The notes: generated from the letters alone by a model not told the origin. A stretch of 64,000 nucleotides of DNA from Eurosta solidaginis (GCF_040869045.1 NC_090319.1:342654302-342718301), one strand, 5' to 3'. Positions 42,960 through 56,500 are shown, numbered from the stretch's first letter. Numbers and translations: made by a program.

Positions 42960-45590
42960 CAACAAGTAAGGAAGGCTACGTTCGGGTGTAACCGAACATT
43001 ACATACTCAGTTGAGAGCTATGGAGACAAAATAAGGGAAAATCATCTCGTAGTAAAATGAACCTAGGGTAACCCTGGAATGTGTTTGTATGATGACATGT
43101 GTATCAAATGGAAGGTATTAAAGAGTATTTTAAGAGGGAGTGGGCCATTTAGGGATATCGCCATAACGGTGGACCAGGGCTGACTCTAGAATTTGTTTGT
43201 ACGACATGGGTATCAAATGAAAGTGTTAATGAGTATTTTAAAAGGGAGTGGGCCTAAGTTCTATAGGAGGACGCCTTTTCGAGATATCGCCATAAAGGTG
43301 GACCAGGGGTGATTCTAGAATTTGTTTGTACGATATGGGTATCAAATGAAAGGTGTTAATGAGTATTTTAAAAGGAAGTGGTCCTTAGTTCTATGGGTGG
43401 ACGCCTTTTCGAGATATCGCCATAAACGTGGACCAGGGGTGACTCTAGAATGCATTTGTACAATATGGGTATCAAACGAAAGGTGTTAATGAGTATTTTA
43501 AAAGGCAGTGGCCTTAGTTCTATGGGTGGACGCCTTTTCGAGATATCGCCATAAAGGTGGACCAGGGGTGACTCTAGAATTTGTTTGTACTACATGGGTA
43601 TCAAATGAAAGGTGTTAATGAGTATTTTAAAAGGGAGTGGGTCTTAGTTCTATAGGTGGAGGCCTTTTCGAAATATCGCCATAAAGGTGGACCAGGGGTG
43701 ACTCTAGAATGCATTTGTACAATATGGGTATCAAACGAAAGGTGTTAATGAGTATTTTAAAAGGGAGTGGCCTTAGTTCTATGGGTGGACGCCTTTTCGA
43801 GATATCGCCATAAAGGTGGACCAGGGGTGACTCTAGAATTTGTTTGTACTATATGGGTATCAAATGAAAGGTGTTAATGAGTATTTTAAAAGGGAGTGGC
43901 CTTAGTTCTATGGGTGGACGCCTTTTCGAGATATCGCCATAAAGGTGGACCAGGGGTGACTCTAGAATTTGTTTGTACTATATGGGTATCAAATGAAAGG
44001 TGTTAATGAGAATTTTAAAAGGGCGTGGGCCTTAGTTCTATAGGTGGACGCCTTTTCGAGATATCGCCATAAAGGTGGACCAGGGGAACGAACTCTTAAA
44101 TAAATGATGATGAAATGAAATGAAATGAATGGGCCTTAGTTATATGGGGGGACGCCTTTTCGGGATATCGCCACAAACGTGGGCCAGGGGTGACTCTAGA
44201 ATGCGTTTGTACAATATGGGTATCAAATGAAGGGTGTTAATGAGTATTTTATAAGGGCGTGGGCCTTAGTTCTATAGGTGGACGCCTTTTCGAGATATTG
44301 CCATAAAGGTGGACCAGGGGTGACTCTAGAATGCTTTTGTAAAATATGGGTATCAAACGAAATGTGTTAATAAGTATTTTAAAAAGGAATGGGCCTTAGC
44401 TCTATTCGTGGACGCCTTTTCGGGATATCAACATAAACGTGGACCAGGGGTGACTCTAGAATGCGTTTCTAAAGTTATATTTTGCGTCAATAGACCAATC
44501 CAATTACCATGTTTCATCCCTTTTTTCGTATTTGGTATACTATTATGGCATTTATTTCATTTTTAGTAATTTTCGATATCGAAAAAGTGAGCGTAGTCAT
44601 AGTCGCATTTCGGCCATTTTTTACACCAATATAAAGTGAGTTCAGATAAGTACGTGAACTGAGTTTAGTAAAGATATATCGATTTTTGCTCAAGTTATCG
44701 TGTTATCGGCCGAGCGGAAGGACAGACGGTCGACTGTGTATAAAAACTGGGCGTGGCTTAAACCGATTTCGCCCTTTTTCACAGAAAACAGTTATCGTCC
44801 TAGAATCTAAGCCTCTACCAAATTTCACATGGATTGGTAATGTTTTGTTCGACATATGGCATTAAAAGTATCCTAGACAAATTAAATAAAAAAATTTCTT
44901 TTATTTTTGTATTTTGTTGCACCATATCATTACTGGAGTTGAATGTTGACATAATTTACTTATATACTGTAAAGATATTAATTTTTTTGTTAAAATTTGA
45001 CTTTAAAAAATTTTTTTTTAAAAAGTGGGCGTGATCGTTCTCCGATTTTGCTAATTTTTATTAAGCATACATATAGTAATAAGGGTAATGTTCCTGCAAA
45101 ATTTCATCATGATATCTTCAACGACTGCCAAATTAAAGCTTGCAAAACTTCTAAATTACCTTCTTTTAAAAGTGGGCGGTGCCACGCCCATTGTCCAAAA
45201 TTTTACTAGTTTTCAATTCTACGTTATAAGTTCAACTCACCTACCAAGTTTCATCGCTTTATCCGTATTTGGTAATGAATTATCGCACTTTTTCGATTTT
45301 TCGATATCGAAAAAGTGGGCGTGGTTATAGTCCGATATCGTTCATTTTTAATAGCGATCTCAGATGAGTGCCCAGGAACCTACATACCAAATTTCATCAA
45401 GATACCTTAAAATTTACTCAAGTTATCGTGTTAACGGACGGACGGACATAGCTCAATCGATTTTTTTTCGATACTGATGATTTTGATATATGGAAGTCTA
45501 TATCTATCTCGATTCCTTTATACCTGTACAACCAACCGTTATCCAATCAAAGTTAATATACTCTGTGAGCTCGGCTCAACTGAGTATAAT
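42960..45590 (+). mobile_element. DINE/Helitron-like element with 130-bp tandem array (about 11 units)
   Basis: Left end AACAAGTAAGGAAGGCTACG with a TTCGGGTGTAACCGAA hairpin. A tandem array with roughly 129-130-bp period spans about 43060-44470 (unit core GGTATCAAATGAAAGGTGTT ... GACGCCTTTTCGAGATATCG ... GACTCTAGAATTTGTTTGTA). Then comes about 1 kb of single-copy body, ending in the GAGCTCGGCTCAACTGAGTA hairpin. The array is broken by an odd GATGAAATGAAATGAAATGA insertion at about 44105. No Rep/Helicase ORF. The family name is inferred from architecture (hairpins plus central tandem repeats, as in Drosophila DINE-TR1). Confidence 0.75.
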
Positions 45591-45842
45591 AAATATTTAA
45601 TTAAATAAAAAAGACGTGAGTACCAGGAACTCGCTGAGTTCGATGTGTAAACACACACGTATACTTCTGCTTTTAAGTTAACTAGCGCTCGCACAGTGGT
45701 GACTCGATGACTCAGATCAATTATAAAATGGATAACACATTTATTATCCGTTTATAACAAGTCTACAACAAAACAATAGCTCGGTGATATCAATTCGCTC
45801 TGAGGGAAAGGGTTGGTAGAGCATGCATGAACTCCTTTGCAA
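45591..45842. other. Spacer DNA between DINE-like element and solo LTR
   Basis: No recognisable feature. Confidence 0.3.
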
Positions 45843-45846
45843 AATA

Positions 45847-46361
45847 TTGTAGCGAAGGTTGACATCACTAGGCTGTTAGTAAATAATCACGCAACAATAA
45901 AAACATGAAGCAGCCACTCGTATATACATCTACACATTAAAGCTAGCAACACTTATGTACAAGGCAACGACGAGATCTCTCACACACACATGTGGTCACC
46001 AGCCGAAGTAGTTGCTAACACATACACACGCATATGACTATGTGAAACGCATAAACTACAAATATACACGTATAAAGCTGGTAACCAAGCATGAGCTACA
46101 AGAGTTCTAGAAGGTGAAACGTCATATGAAATATGCGAACGAAGCAACGGAGAGTATCAAAGCAGCGCAAGCTGAACACTCAGTAATCAGTTTGATTTAA
46201 ACACGCTATCAGTTGCGAAGTGAAGTACAATTGTACTACTCCCAAAGTAGTCGAATAAAGACCATTTTGAAATACAGAATATTGGAGTGATTTATTCAAC
46301 ACTTAGCGATTCGAACGTTAGCAGCAGGCATAAATATCAGAAATCCCCAGAATTCGTTACA
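45847..46361 (+). mobile_element. Solo LTR with 4-bp target duplication
   Basis: 515 bp, TGTAGCG...GTTACA, flanked by ATAT (45843-45846 and 46362-46365). Contains AATAAAGACC near 46255 as a likely poly(A) signal. Relative of the LTR at 27626-28115. Ty3/gypsy-type by duplication length and TGT...ACA ends. Confidence 0.85.
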
Positions 46362-46369
46362 ATATTGTC

Positions 46370-47420
46370 GGATGACCGCATGCCTCCAGGTTGGAACTTA
46401 AGTGTACTTTGTCCAATCCACAAGAAAATCGATCCCGAACCCCGCGCAAATTACCGCGAAATCAGCCTGTTTAGTCAACAAACTTATTGAGCATTATAAG
46501 TGCGGCTTCACACCTGGTAAATCTACTATCGACCACATCTTTACTATGCTCCAGATTCTGGAGAACACTCACGATAAGAGAATCGACACTCACCATCTTT
46601 TCGTCGATTCAAAGTAGCATTTGAAAGCGCGAAAAGAAGATGCTTGTATGCTCCTATGACTGAATGTAAGTACAAAGTTAATAAGGCTCTACCAGTGACG
46701 TTAAGCAACACCACAGCTCCATAAGGATTGGGAAGGACCTCTCCAAGCCATTCGAAACCAAACGAAGCTTCAGACAAGGCGACTCCCTTTCGTGTGATTT
46801 CTTCAACAAAATGCTGGAGAATATAGTTCTAGCAGCAGAACTATAGCGTGATGGTACAATACAATTACTAGCGTATGCTGATGATATTCATATTATTGGA
46901 TTAGATAAATATTTTCTGGATTAGATAAAAAAGTAAAAAATGTAAAATGGAAGCGGTAAATGAGGACAAGACAAATTATTTGCTGTCATCTAAAAAATAA
47001 TCGGCACATTCGCGCCTCGACAGCCGCTCCACTGTTAATGAATATAACTTTGAGACTGTGAATGATTTCGTCTCTTTGGGAACCATTATTAACAGCAAAA
47101 ATAATTAAAACCAAACGGAGATCACGCTCTACAAGGCGCTCAACATACCTTTGCTGATGTATGGCTTGGAGTAATGGACAGTGTCGAGAAAAGATGAGTT
47201 GCCTCTTGGATTGTTCGAGAGAAAATTTCTTCGGTAGATTTAAGGTCCTGGCCGTGATGGCGACGGCGATGGCGATTATCGAAGGAGGTATAATGATGAG
47301 CTGTATCAGCTTTACGCAGACATGACGATAGTGCAGCGAGGTGGAGGAAGACTTGACCTCCGTTTTTGTTCCCAGTTGGCGTCAGTTATCGCAAAACAGG
47401 AATAGCTGGCGTGACTTGTT
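46370..47420 (+). mobile_element. LINE fragment (family C)
   Basis: Frames give MPPGWNLSVLCPIHKKIDPE, then KCGFTPGKSTIDHIFTMLQI and DTHHLFVDSK (RT finger/palm blocks A-B). Later come an LAYADDIHIIG equivalent at about 46870-46895 and a C-terminal segment near 47150. Many stops. The motif order is that of a non-LTR RT distinct from families A and B; the clade is not assigned. Confidence 0.65.
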
Positions 47421-47439
47421 ACGAAACGGCCAAAATCGC

Positions 47440-47780
47440 TAAGGGTGTTAAGAACCAGTTAATGAAAATGAATTCAATATCGATAATAAGACGAAAATAA
47501 AACAATAACTTGTCGCCTGTTATCAATAAGAAGCCGACAATAAATTTTCGAAGATGAATCGATACCATACCGATAACTCGTTGATAAAATATCGATAGCT
47601 TATCGACAATCCTTGCTAGCGATGGCAAATTTCTACACTTTCGATAACAAATTGATAGCTCGTATTTACTTCGCCGATAGCAAATTTATAACAAACCGAT
47701 TACTCGTCGATAAAAAATGGATAACACGGCCATAACTCGTTGTTGATAATGAGCCCATAACTCAACTATAATAAAGTGTT
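47440..47780. repeat. Degenerate TTATCGAT / GATAACTC array
   Basis: About 15 imperfect copies of a 20-25-bp motif around ATCGATAACTCGTTGATAAA. Similar arrays at 52290-52660 and 63610-63890. Confidence 0.7.
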
Positions 47781-47814
47781 AACACTTCGTATCCTGTCTC
47801 GGTTTTGATTTGTT

Positions 47815-47891
47815 ATCATTTTGCTCTCTTCTCTTCTTTTCTCTTCTCTTCTCTTCTCTTCTCTTCTCTTCTCTCCCCTCCTCTCCTTTTC
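47815..47891. repeat. CTCTT microsatellite
   Basis: Polypyrimidine tract of TTCTC pentamers next to the DINE-like element. Pyrimidine sequence resumes on the other side of that element at 51931, so the element probably inserted into one tract. Confidence 0.8.
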
Positions 47892-50800
47892 TTTTTATAC
47901 TCAGTCGAGCAGAGCTCACAGAGTATATTAACTTTGATTGCATAACGGTTGGTTGTACAGGTATAAAGGAATCGAGATAGATATAGACTTCCATATATCA
48001 AAATCATCAGTATCGAAAAAAATTCGATTGAGCCATGTCCGTCCGTCCGTCCGTCTGTCCGTTAACACGATAACTTGAGTAAATTTTGAGGTATCTTGAT
48101 AAAATTTGGTACGTAGGTTCCTGGGCACTCATCTCAGATCGCTATTTAAAATGAACGATATCGGACAATAACCACGCCCACTTTTTCGATAGCGAAAATT
48201 TCGAAAAATCGAAAAAGTGCGATAATTCATTACCAAATACGCATTAAGCGATGAAACTTGGTAGGTGAGTTGAGCTTATGACGCAGAATAGAAAACTAGT
48301 AAAATCTTGGACAATGGGCGTGGCACCGCCCGCTTTTAAATGAAGGTAATTTAGAAGTTTTGCAAGCTGTAATTTGGCAGTCGTTGAAGATATCATGATA
48401 AGATTTGGCAGGAACGTTACTCTTATTACTTTATGTCTGCTTAATAAAAATTAGCAAAATCGGAGAACGACCACGCCCACTTTTTAAAAATTTTTTTTTT
48501 AAATTCAAATTTTAAAAGAAAAGTTAATATCTTTACAGCATATAAGTAAATTATGCCAACATTCAACTCCAGTAATGATATGGTGCAACAAAATACAAAA
48601 ATAAAAGAAAATTTCAAAATGGGCGTGGCTCCGCCCTTTTTCATTAAATTTGTCTAGGATGCTTGTAATGCCATAAGTCGAACAAAAATTAACCAATCCT
48701 TGTGAAATTTGGTGGAGGCTTAGCTTCTGGGACGATAACAGTTTTCTGTGAAAAAGGGCGAAATCGGTTGAAGCCGCGCCCAGTTTTTATACACAGTCGA
48801 CCGTCTGTCCTTCCGCTCGGCCGTTAACACGATAACTTGAGCAAAAATCTATATATCTTTACTAAACTCAGTTCACGTACTTATCTGAACTCACTTTGTA
48901 TTGGTGTAAAAAATGGTCGAAATCCGACTATGACCACGCCCGCTTTTTCGATATTGAAAATTACGAAAAATGAAAAAAATGCCATAATTATATACCAAAT
49001 ACGAAAAAATGGATGAAACATGGTAATTGTATTGGTCTATTGATGCAAATCATAACTTTAGAAAAAAACTTGGTAAAATGGGTGTGACACCTACCATATT
49101 AAGTAGAAGAAAATGAAAAAGTTTTGCAGGGCGAAATCAAAAGCCCTTGGAATCTTGGAAGGAATACTGTACGTGGTATTACATATATAAATAAACTAGC
49201 GGTACCCGACAGATGATGTTCTGGATCACCCTGGTCCACATTTTGGTAGATATCTCGAAAACGCCTTCACATATACAACTAAGGGCCACTCCCTTTTAAA
49301 ACCCTCATTAATACCTTTAATTTGATACCCATATCGTACAAACACATTCTAGAGTCACCCCTGGTCCACCTTTATGGCGATATCTCGAAAAGGCATCCAC
49401 CTATAGAACTAAGGCCCACTCCCTTTTAAAATACTCATTAACTCCTTTCATTTGATACCCATATCGTATAAACAAATTCTAGAGTCACCCCTGGTCCACC
49501 TTTATGTCGATATCTCGAAAAGGCATCCACCTATAGAACTAAGGCCCACGCCCTTTTAAAATACTCATTAATACCTTTCATTTGATACCCATATCGTACA
49601 CAAAAGTTCTAGAGTCACCCCTTGCCCACCTTTATGACGATATCTCGAAAAGGCATCCACCTATAGAACTAAGGCCCACTCCCTTTTAAAATACTCATTA
49701 ACACCTTTCATTTGATACCCATATCGTATAAAGAAATTCTAGAGTCACCCCTGGTCCACCTTTATGTCGATATCTCGAAAAGGCGTCCACCTATAGAACT
49801 AAGACCCACGCCCTTTTAAAATACTCATTAACACCTTTCATTTGATACCCATATCGTACAAACAAATTCTAGAGTCACCCCTGGTCCACCTTTATGGCGA
49901 TATCTCGAAAAGGCGTCCACCTATAGAACTAAGGCCCACACCCTTTTAAAATACTCATTAGCACCTTTCATTTGATACCCATATCGTACAAACGCATTCT
50001 AGAGTCACCCCTGGTCCACGTTTATGGCGATATCCCGAAAAGGCGTTCACATATAGAACTAAGGCCCACTCCTTTTTAAAATACTCATTAACACCTTTCA
50101 TTTGATACCCATATCGTACAAACAAATTCTAGAGTCACCCCTGGTCCACCTTTATGTCGATATCTCGAAAAGGCGTCCACCTATAGAACTAATGCCCACA
50201 CCTTTTTAAAATACTCATTAACACCTTTCATTTGATACCCATATCGTACAAACAAATTCTAGAGTCACCCCTGGTCCACCTTTATGGCGATATCTCGAAA
50301 AGGCATCCACCTATAGAACTAAGGCCCACTCCCTTTTAAAATACTCATTAACTCCTTTCATTTGATACCCATATCGTATAAACAAATTCTAGAGTCACCC
50401 CTGGTCCACCTTTATGTCGATATCTCGAAAAGGCATCCACCTATAGAACTAAGGCCCACTACCTTTTAAAATACTCATTAACTCCTTTCATTTGATACCC
50501 ATATCGTATAAACAAATTCTAGAGTCACCCCTGGTCCACCTTTATGCCGATATCTCGAAAAGGCATCCACCTATAGAACTAAGGCCCACGCCCTTTTAAA
50601 ATACTCATTAATACCTTTCATTTGATACCCATATCGTACACAAAAGTTCTAGAGTCACCCCTTGCCCACCTTTATGGCGATATCTCGAAAAGGCATCCAC
50701 CTATAGAACTAAGGCCCACTCCCTTTTAAAATACTCATTAACACCTTTCATTTGATACCCATATCGTACAAACAAATTCTAGAGTCACACCTGGTCTACC

Positions 50801-51930
50801 TTTATGGAGATATCTCGAAAAGGCGTCCACCTATAGAACTAAGACCCACGCCCTTTTAAAATACTCATTAACACCTTTCATTTGATACCCATATCGTACA
50901 AACAAATTCTAGAGTCACCCCTGGTCCACCTTTATGGCGATATCTCGAAAAGGCGTCCACCTATAGAACTAAGGCCCACACCCTTTTAAAATACTCATTA
51001 GCACCTTTCATTTGATACCCATATTGTACAAACGCATTCTAGAGTCACCCCTGGTCCACGTTTATGGCGATATCCCGAAAAGGCGTCCACCCATAGAACA
51101 AGGGCCACTCCCTTTTAAAACACTTATTACACTTTTCGTTTGACACCCATATTGTACAAACGCATTCTAGAGTCAACCCAGGTCCACTTTTATAACGATA
51201 TTCCGAAAAGGCGTCCACCTATAGAACTAAGGCTCACTCCCTTTTAAAATACTCATTAACACCTTTCATTTGATACCCATATAGTACAAACAAATTCTAG
51301 TCACCCCTGGTCCACGTTTATGGCGATATCTCGAAAAGGCGTCCACATATAGAACTAAGGCCCACGCCCTCTTAAAATACTCATTAACACTTTTCATTTG
51401 ATACTCATATCGTACAAACAAATTCTAGAGTCACTCCTGGTCCATCTTTATGGCGATATCTCGAAAAGGCGTCCATCTATAGAACTTAGGCCCACGCTCT
51501 TTTAAAATATTCATTAATACCTTTTATTTGATACCCATATCGTACAAAATAAATTCTAGAGTCACCCCTGGTCCACCTTTATGGCGATATCTCGAAAAGG
51601 CGTCCACCTATAGAACTTAGGCCCACTCCCTTTTAAAATTATCATTAACACATTTCATTTGATACCCATATCGTACAAACAAATTCTCGAGTCAGGCCTG
51701 GTCCACCTTTATGGCGATATCCCTAAATGGCGTCCATCTATAGATCTATGGCCCACTTCCTCTTAAAATACTCTTTAATACCTTCCATTTGATACACATG
51801 TCATACAAACACATTCCAGGGTTACCCTAGGTTCCTTTTACAACATGGTGATTTCCCTTACTTTGTCTCCACAGCTCTCAACTGAGTATGTAATGTTCGG
51901 TTACACCCGAACTTAGCCTTCCTTACTTGT
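47892..51930 (-). mobile_element. DINE/Helitron-like element, reverse, with 130-bp tandem array (about 20 units)
   Basis: Reverse-oriented relative of 42960-45590. End hairpin at 47895-47930 (TATACTCAGTCGAGCAGAGC) with CGTCCGTCCGTCTGTCCG next to it. The single-copy body spans 47940-49190, the tandem array about 49230-51840 (unit core CTAGAGTCACCCCTGGTCCA, period 130 bp), and the other end GTTACACCCGAACTTAGCCT ... CTTACTTGT. Within the array an 8-unit block is duplicated with an exact 1040-bp offset (49601/50641 and 50021/51061). No coding capacity. Confidence 0.78.
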
Positions 51931-52080
51931 TTCCTTTCATTTCACTTTTTTCCTTACAATTCATTTCCTTTTATTTATGGTCCCTTCCCCTCCTTTCCTT
52001 TCCTTTCCTTTCTTTTCTTATTACTTTCCTTTCGTTTCCTTTCTTTTCTGTCCCTTGCCTTTCCTTGCGTTACTTTAATT
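51931..52080. repeat. CCTTT-type polypyrimidine tract
   Basis: Repeats of TTTCC/TTCCT. Continuation of the tract interrupted by the DINE-like element. Confidence 0.7.
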
Positions 52081-52289
52081 TGCTGTCAGATTTCGCTCAA
52101 ATCAATTTGACCACGCACATTGTTCTCACATTACGCTACAATGTAGTGAATACGCTTACGTTTACATTCTGTATTACTCCATACCGCATACCAATACTCC
52201 ACACTACGCCTGCATTAACATTCTTCATATATCCCCCAGATAGCACACCACTTACAAAGATAAGATTAATAAAATGAAATCGATTTTTA

Positions 52290-52660
52290 TTCCAGGAGTT
52301 ATCCGTTTGTTATCGAAAAGTTTTGGGTTCATCATAGAAAAATTATGGATATGTTATCAATGTATTATCGATTTGTTTTCGGATTGATATCAATTTCTTA
52401 TCGGAGTTTTATCGAAAAGTTATCGACGTGTTATCAAAAAGTTATCGAAGTGTTATCAAAAATGTATCGACTTGTTATCAAAAAGTTATGGATACATTAT
52501 AAAAAGGATTACAATTTGTAATCTTATAGATTTTTCATTGGAGTGTTGGAAAAGTTATTGATGTCGTTATCGAATATGTATCGATTTGTTATCGATTCCT
52601 TATCGTAGTGCTACCAGTTTCCTATCGGCATGTTATCGATTTGTTAACTACGACTCATCT
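52290..52660. repeat. Degenerate TTATCGA array
   Basis: Roughly 18 imperfect repeats built on GTTATCGATTTGTTATC, opposite orientation to the 47.5 kb array. Confidence 0.75.
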
Positions 52661-52849
52661 GTTTGTTATGAAGCTCTGTTCAAAAGGCCCGTAACTATTT
52701 GTTTCTGGTACAGTTACCTCTGGTGTTGCTTAACTTCAACCTCTGGGTGATCTCTAGTTAACTTAACAAAATTTATTTCCAGACACATGTATGTTTACAC
52801 ATCGAATTCCACGTGTACTTGGTAATCACGGCTTCTTCTTTTACTATGT

Positions 52850-53545
52850 TGAAGAATTATACATTTCTTAAAGGTTGGAGAATGATGTAAGATATCCACT
52901 TAAGTGCTACAAATTACTCAAAATGTATCAAAGTTTGGAGAATAATTATAAAACTATATTAGAGATCCAACTGAGAGCTATAAGTTGTCAAATGAATAAC
53001 TAGAGAATGATGGTAAATAAGAGAATAATTGGAGAATGATGTTGGCGATCAACTTGAAATCAATAAAAGAACTATAAACTACTAAAATTCAAATTTCTAA
53101 AAGGTGGGAGAATAATAAGATGTTGCCCTTGGAAATGAACTTCTAAAGCGTTGAAAAAATATATGTTGGGAGAATAATTAAAAAAATGATTTTGAAGATA
53201 ACTTAAGATGTGTGAGTATTTCGAGAACGGTTGGAGATCACCGTGATATCAACAAGAACTATAAACTACTCAAAATAAAGTTGCTGAAAGGTAGACGAAG
53301 GATAAGATAATTCCCCTGGGGATCAACTTGAGAACTAAACATTGCTCAGAGGTTGGAGAATGATAAGAGAATGCTGTTGGAGATCAAATTGAGAACCATA
53401 AACTTCGCAATCGTAGGAAAAATTTATGTTGGGAGGAATAATTAAAAAATGATTTTGCAGATCAACTTGAGATGTATGAATACTTCGAGAATGATGTTGG
53501 AGATACACTTGATAGCAGCCATGGTGGAATAACCAGGTGAAGTAA
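52850..53545. repeat. Degenerate tandem repeat (GGAGAATGATGTTGGAGATCAACTT-type)
   Basis: About seven diverged units of roughly 90-110 bp. They share GGTTGGAGAATGATGTTGG, AGATCAACTTGAGAACTAT and AACT(A/T)CTCAAA. Reverse-strand units of the same motif occur inside both Harbinger-like elements (31380-31620 and 40090-40400), and one stray unit is at 54850-54920. Confidence 0.68.
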
Positions 53546-56500
53546 GCCGTCAATTGTCTCGCTCTAAATTCTTCTTTGTTCTGTCATTCGGCTATTTGAA
53601 AAATTTTCACCAATGTTGTCCCCAAAAAAGTGTTGTTTTTTTGCATTTTCAGGAGTAAAATATGGTAGTTTTAGTACGTTTTTTCACATAAACCAGTAGG
53701 GAATATCGATGGACCTTTATCGGATTTAGTTACAGAGATTCATATTTGGGTATCTTTGGTGTTGGCTTCCATAAGTAAGGTCTTGCTTAACTATTACGTT
53801 CATATTATTGATGTTTCCATTATATAGGTATGTTTAATTTGTACCAAAAAAAAATTAAACAGGTCTTTGTTTTAAACAAACTCTTTGAATTCACGTCATA
53901 TCCAACAAGGATTTTCGCCTGCTACTGAAGACTTTCGAGAAATGTGCAAGAACACCAAACACACCACACTTCGCTAAAACAATGGATTTCTTATTACAGT
54001 TACAAAAAATTGTTACTCACTGTTGTTGTATTGGCCTAAAAATTAGACTACTAAGATAAAAGTAATGTTACAGTTATGGATTGTAATTTAGAATATATGA
54101 ATCCGGCTCGATCTGATTAGCACCTTCTGGTTTTAGGCCGACTTCTATTATATCCCCTGACATATTTTAGTAAATAGTAACTTGGGAACATTAGTAATAC
54201 ATCATGAATTAAACTGTCAAGAGCTTTTGGGAGATCTTCTGTTCAAGTTTGTATGATATATGGTCATATATTTCACTTCCGACTCTCAATGTCAAATCAA
54301 CAGAGCAGATGGAAACACAGTTAAAAATATTACGAGCACTTCCAAGTGTGACTGTAAAACTTTTCATCAAACCCGAAACCCATTTAAGAGCGCAAAGTTC
54401 CTACTGTTCAACTATATAATGGATAACACCTCTCCCACACATATGTCCGGGTTTTCGATAAAAGCTTCAACTGCAGTTGAAGTTGAGGTAATTTTACTTT
54501 AAACGCATTATTGAATTTTACTACTCATCACAGTTTAAGTTTTTTCATTTTATTCGATGCTTAAAGTAATATAAGCTCGCACTGGTCCTGTGTATCCCTT
54601 TTGTATTGGCATCAGGTGGCACTGATATGCTTGGAAAAACAGTCTGTAATGGCTTTCGTAGCAAGGCATTTCTTTTTCTACTCCTACTTTTCCAAAGCGG
54701 GTAAACATTTTACCCACTTCTGACCGTTGAAAATACATCCCTACCGTTTCAGATAGCGTACATCTTATATCTTTTTTTTATTTACTTCACCTAGTGATTC
54801 AACCATGGATAGCAGCAAAGAAATTTTAACTCCTTAAATAAAATTTCTCTGGTTGGAGAATAACTAGATAATGCTGTTGGAGATCAACTTGATAACTATA
54901 CATTTCTCAAAGGCTATTGGAGGGTTCAAAATGGCCTGACGCGTGGAATCGCGAATTATTGCAAAACTTCGGATTATGCCCTAAACCTATGCGGCTTCTG
55001 GATACAGTAATTAAATTTCAAGCCTCTGCTATTTAGTAGGCATTACTACCGCTAGTAGTATAGCTATCTTCTAGGATAGCCAAATTAAGCATATTAGGTT
55101 TGCCGGGCGGAATGTAATAAATAATGGTATAAAAATAAGCCGTGCAAAATTTTACTCGAATTGGATAACTCTCAGAACTGCTACGTTGCAGTTGAAAATT
55201 TGAAACCCATATGCAATCAGGGTGCTACATAATTTATAAGCGTCAATTTCTTAATGATTTATGACGTGAAAAAACTCATAGAATTAGATTGAATCTAAGA
55301 ATCAAGATTGAAGGTAAGAATCAGTAAAATTGTATTTTGGTCTGAGATTTCGCGAAATTATCGTTTCAAAAAACAGTAAAACGTCATTTTCGTACTACTC
55401 GAAAAATCTAGAGTTTGTCACACTATTAAAGATCCTATTTCGCCCTATCATCCCGCCATTTAATATTTTTCAATTCTTATTTTCAAACCATAATTTATTA
55501 TATTCTTTACAACAAAGCAAATTTTTTTGTTAACGGAGAGCTTAAGCTAGAAGTTTTTTCAGCCTCTCCGGTCAAGAAGGACAATACCGGACTTTGGTTA
55601 GAAATTATAGAGTTTGGGTCATGAAACAAGTGATTCAAGATATCGTTTCCCAAATCTGAATATAACACATATATGAAAATGAGCGTATATTGATTTTTAA
55701 TGACGCAGGAGCGAAAAAGGTTGTTACGGTTCTGTTCAGTGGGGGTATCTTTGAGAGATAGCTGATGTGATAAGTGCGATCGTTTGCTGTCTTGCGGAAA
55801 CTTTCATACTGTTAAGAGGACAACTGAGTTTGAGATTTTTGATAACGCTGTCTTTGGGTCTGGAAGTGGAAAAATACAGCTCACACTGCTGCCCACTTGC
55901 AGAACGGCAAGTTATCTCTTTATCTAAAGGTTAGCTTCTCATGAGGAGTTCAACACATACAATGCTCATTATGGAGCCAAATACCACCTTTATCGCGGGT
56001 AAATAAATCTACTTATGATGCCACAAAGGACCTTCATAGCTTGTCTTAAATGTGCCAATAATACGGAAGAGCCCCGCCTAGATGCCTAGTTTTAAATAGA
56101 GGAAAATCGTTTAAACTTTTTTGTGTATAAACAAATTAAACATAAAATGAAACAAAGGCGCCGTCTTTGAATTATCTAAATCAATATGAACAAAGATTTT
56201 CACACTTCAAAATCTGTTTATTGATAGTGATTATATGTACATATATGTAGAAGCAGTCAGTATCTTTACAATGAGAGCATATGTAGATACATTTGACTGC
56301 TATCATTTTTATACAGATCTGTGCACAAATATATGCCCATATGTATGTATGTATGCATGTAGGTACTTAAAGTCAAAAAAGAGACAGCGGGTGTTAATAC
56401 AATATATTTTAAATGATCAGCTAGTGTATTGTACAAACGTTACTGTTTCTCGTATAAACTTTGTATTTCATAACTATGAATATGAAAGAGGTCAAATACA

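Noticed and set aside
43060..44470. Regular 130-bp array resembling a CRISPR-like or coding tandem repeat
   Set aside because: Eukaryotic context, no unique spacers, no long ORF. Units are wholly similar and lie inside a transposon-like element.
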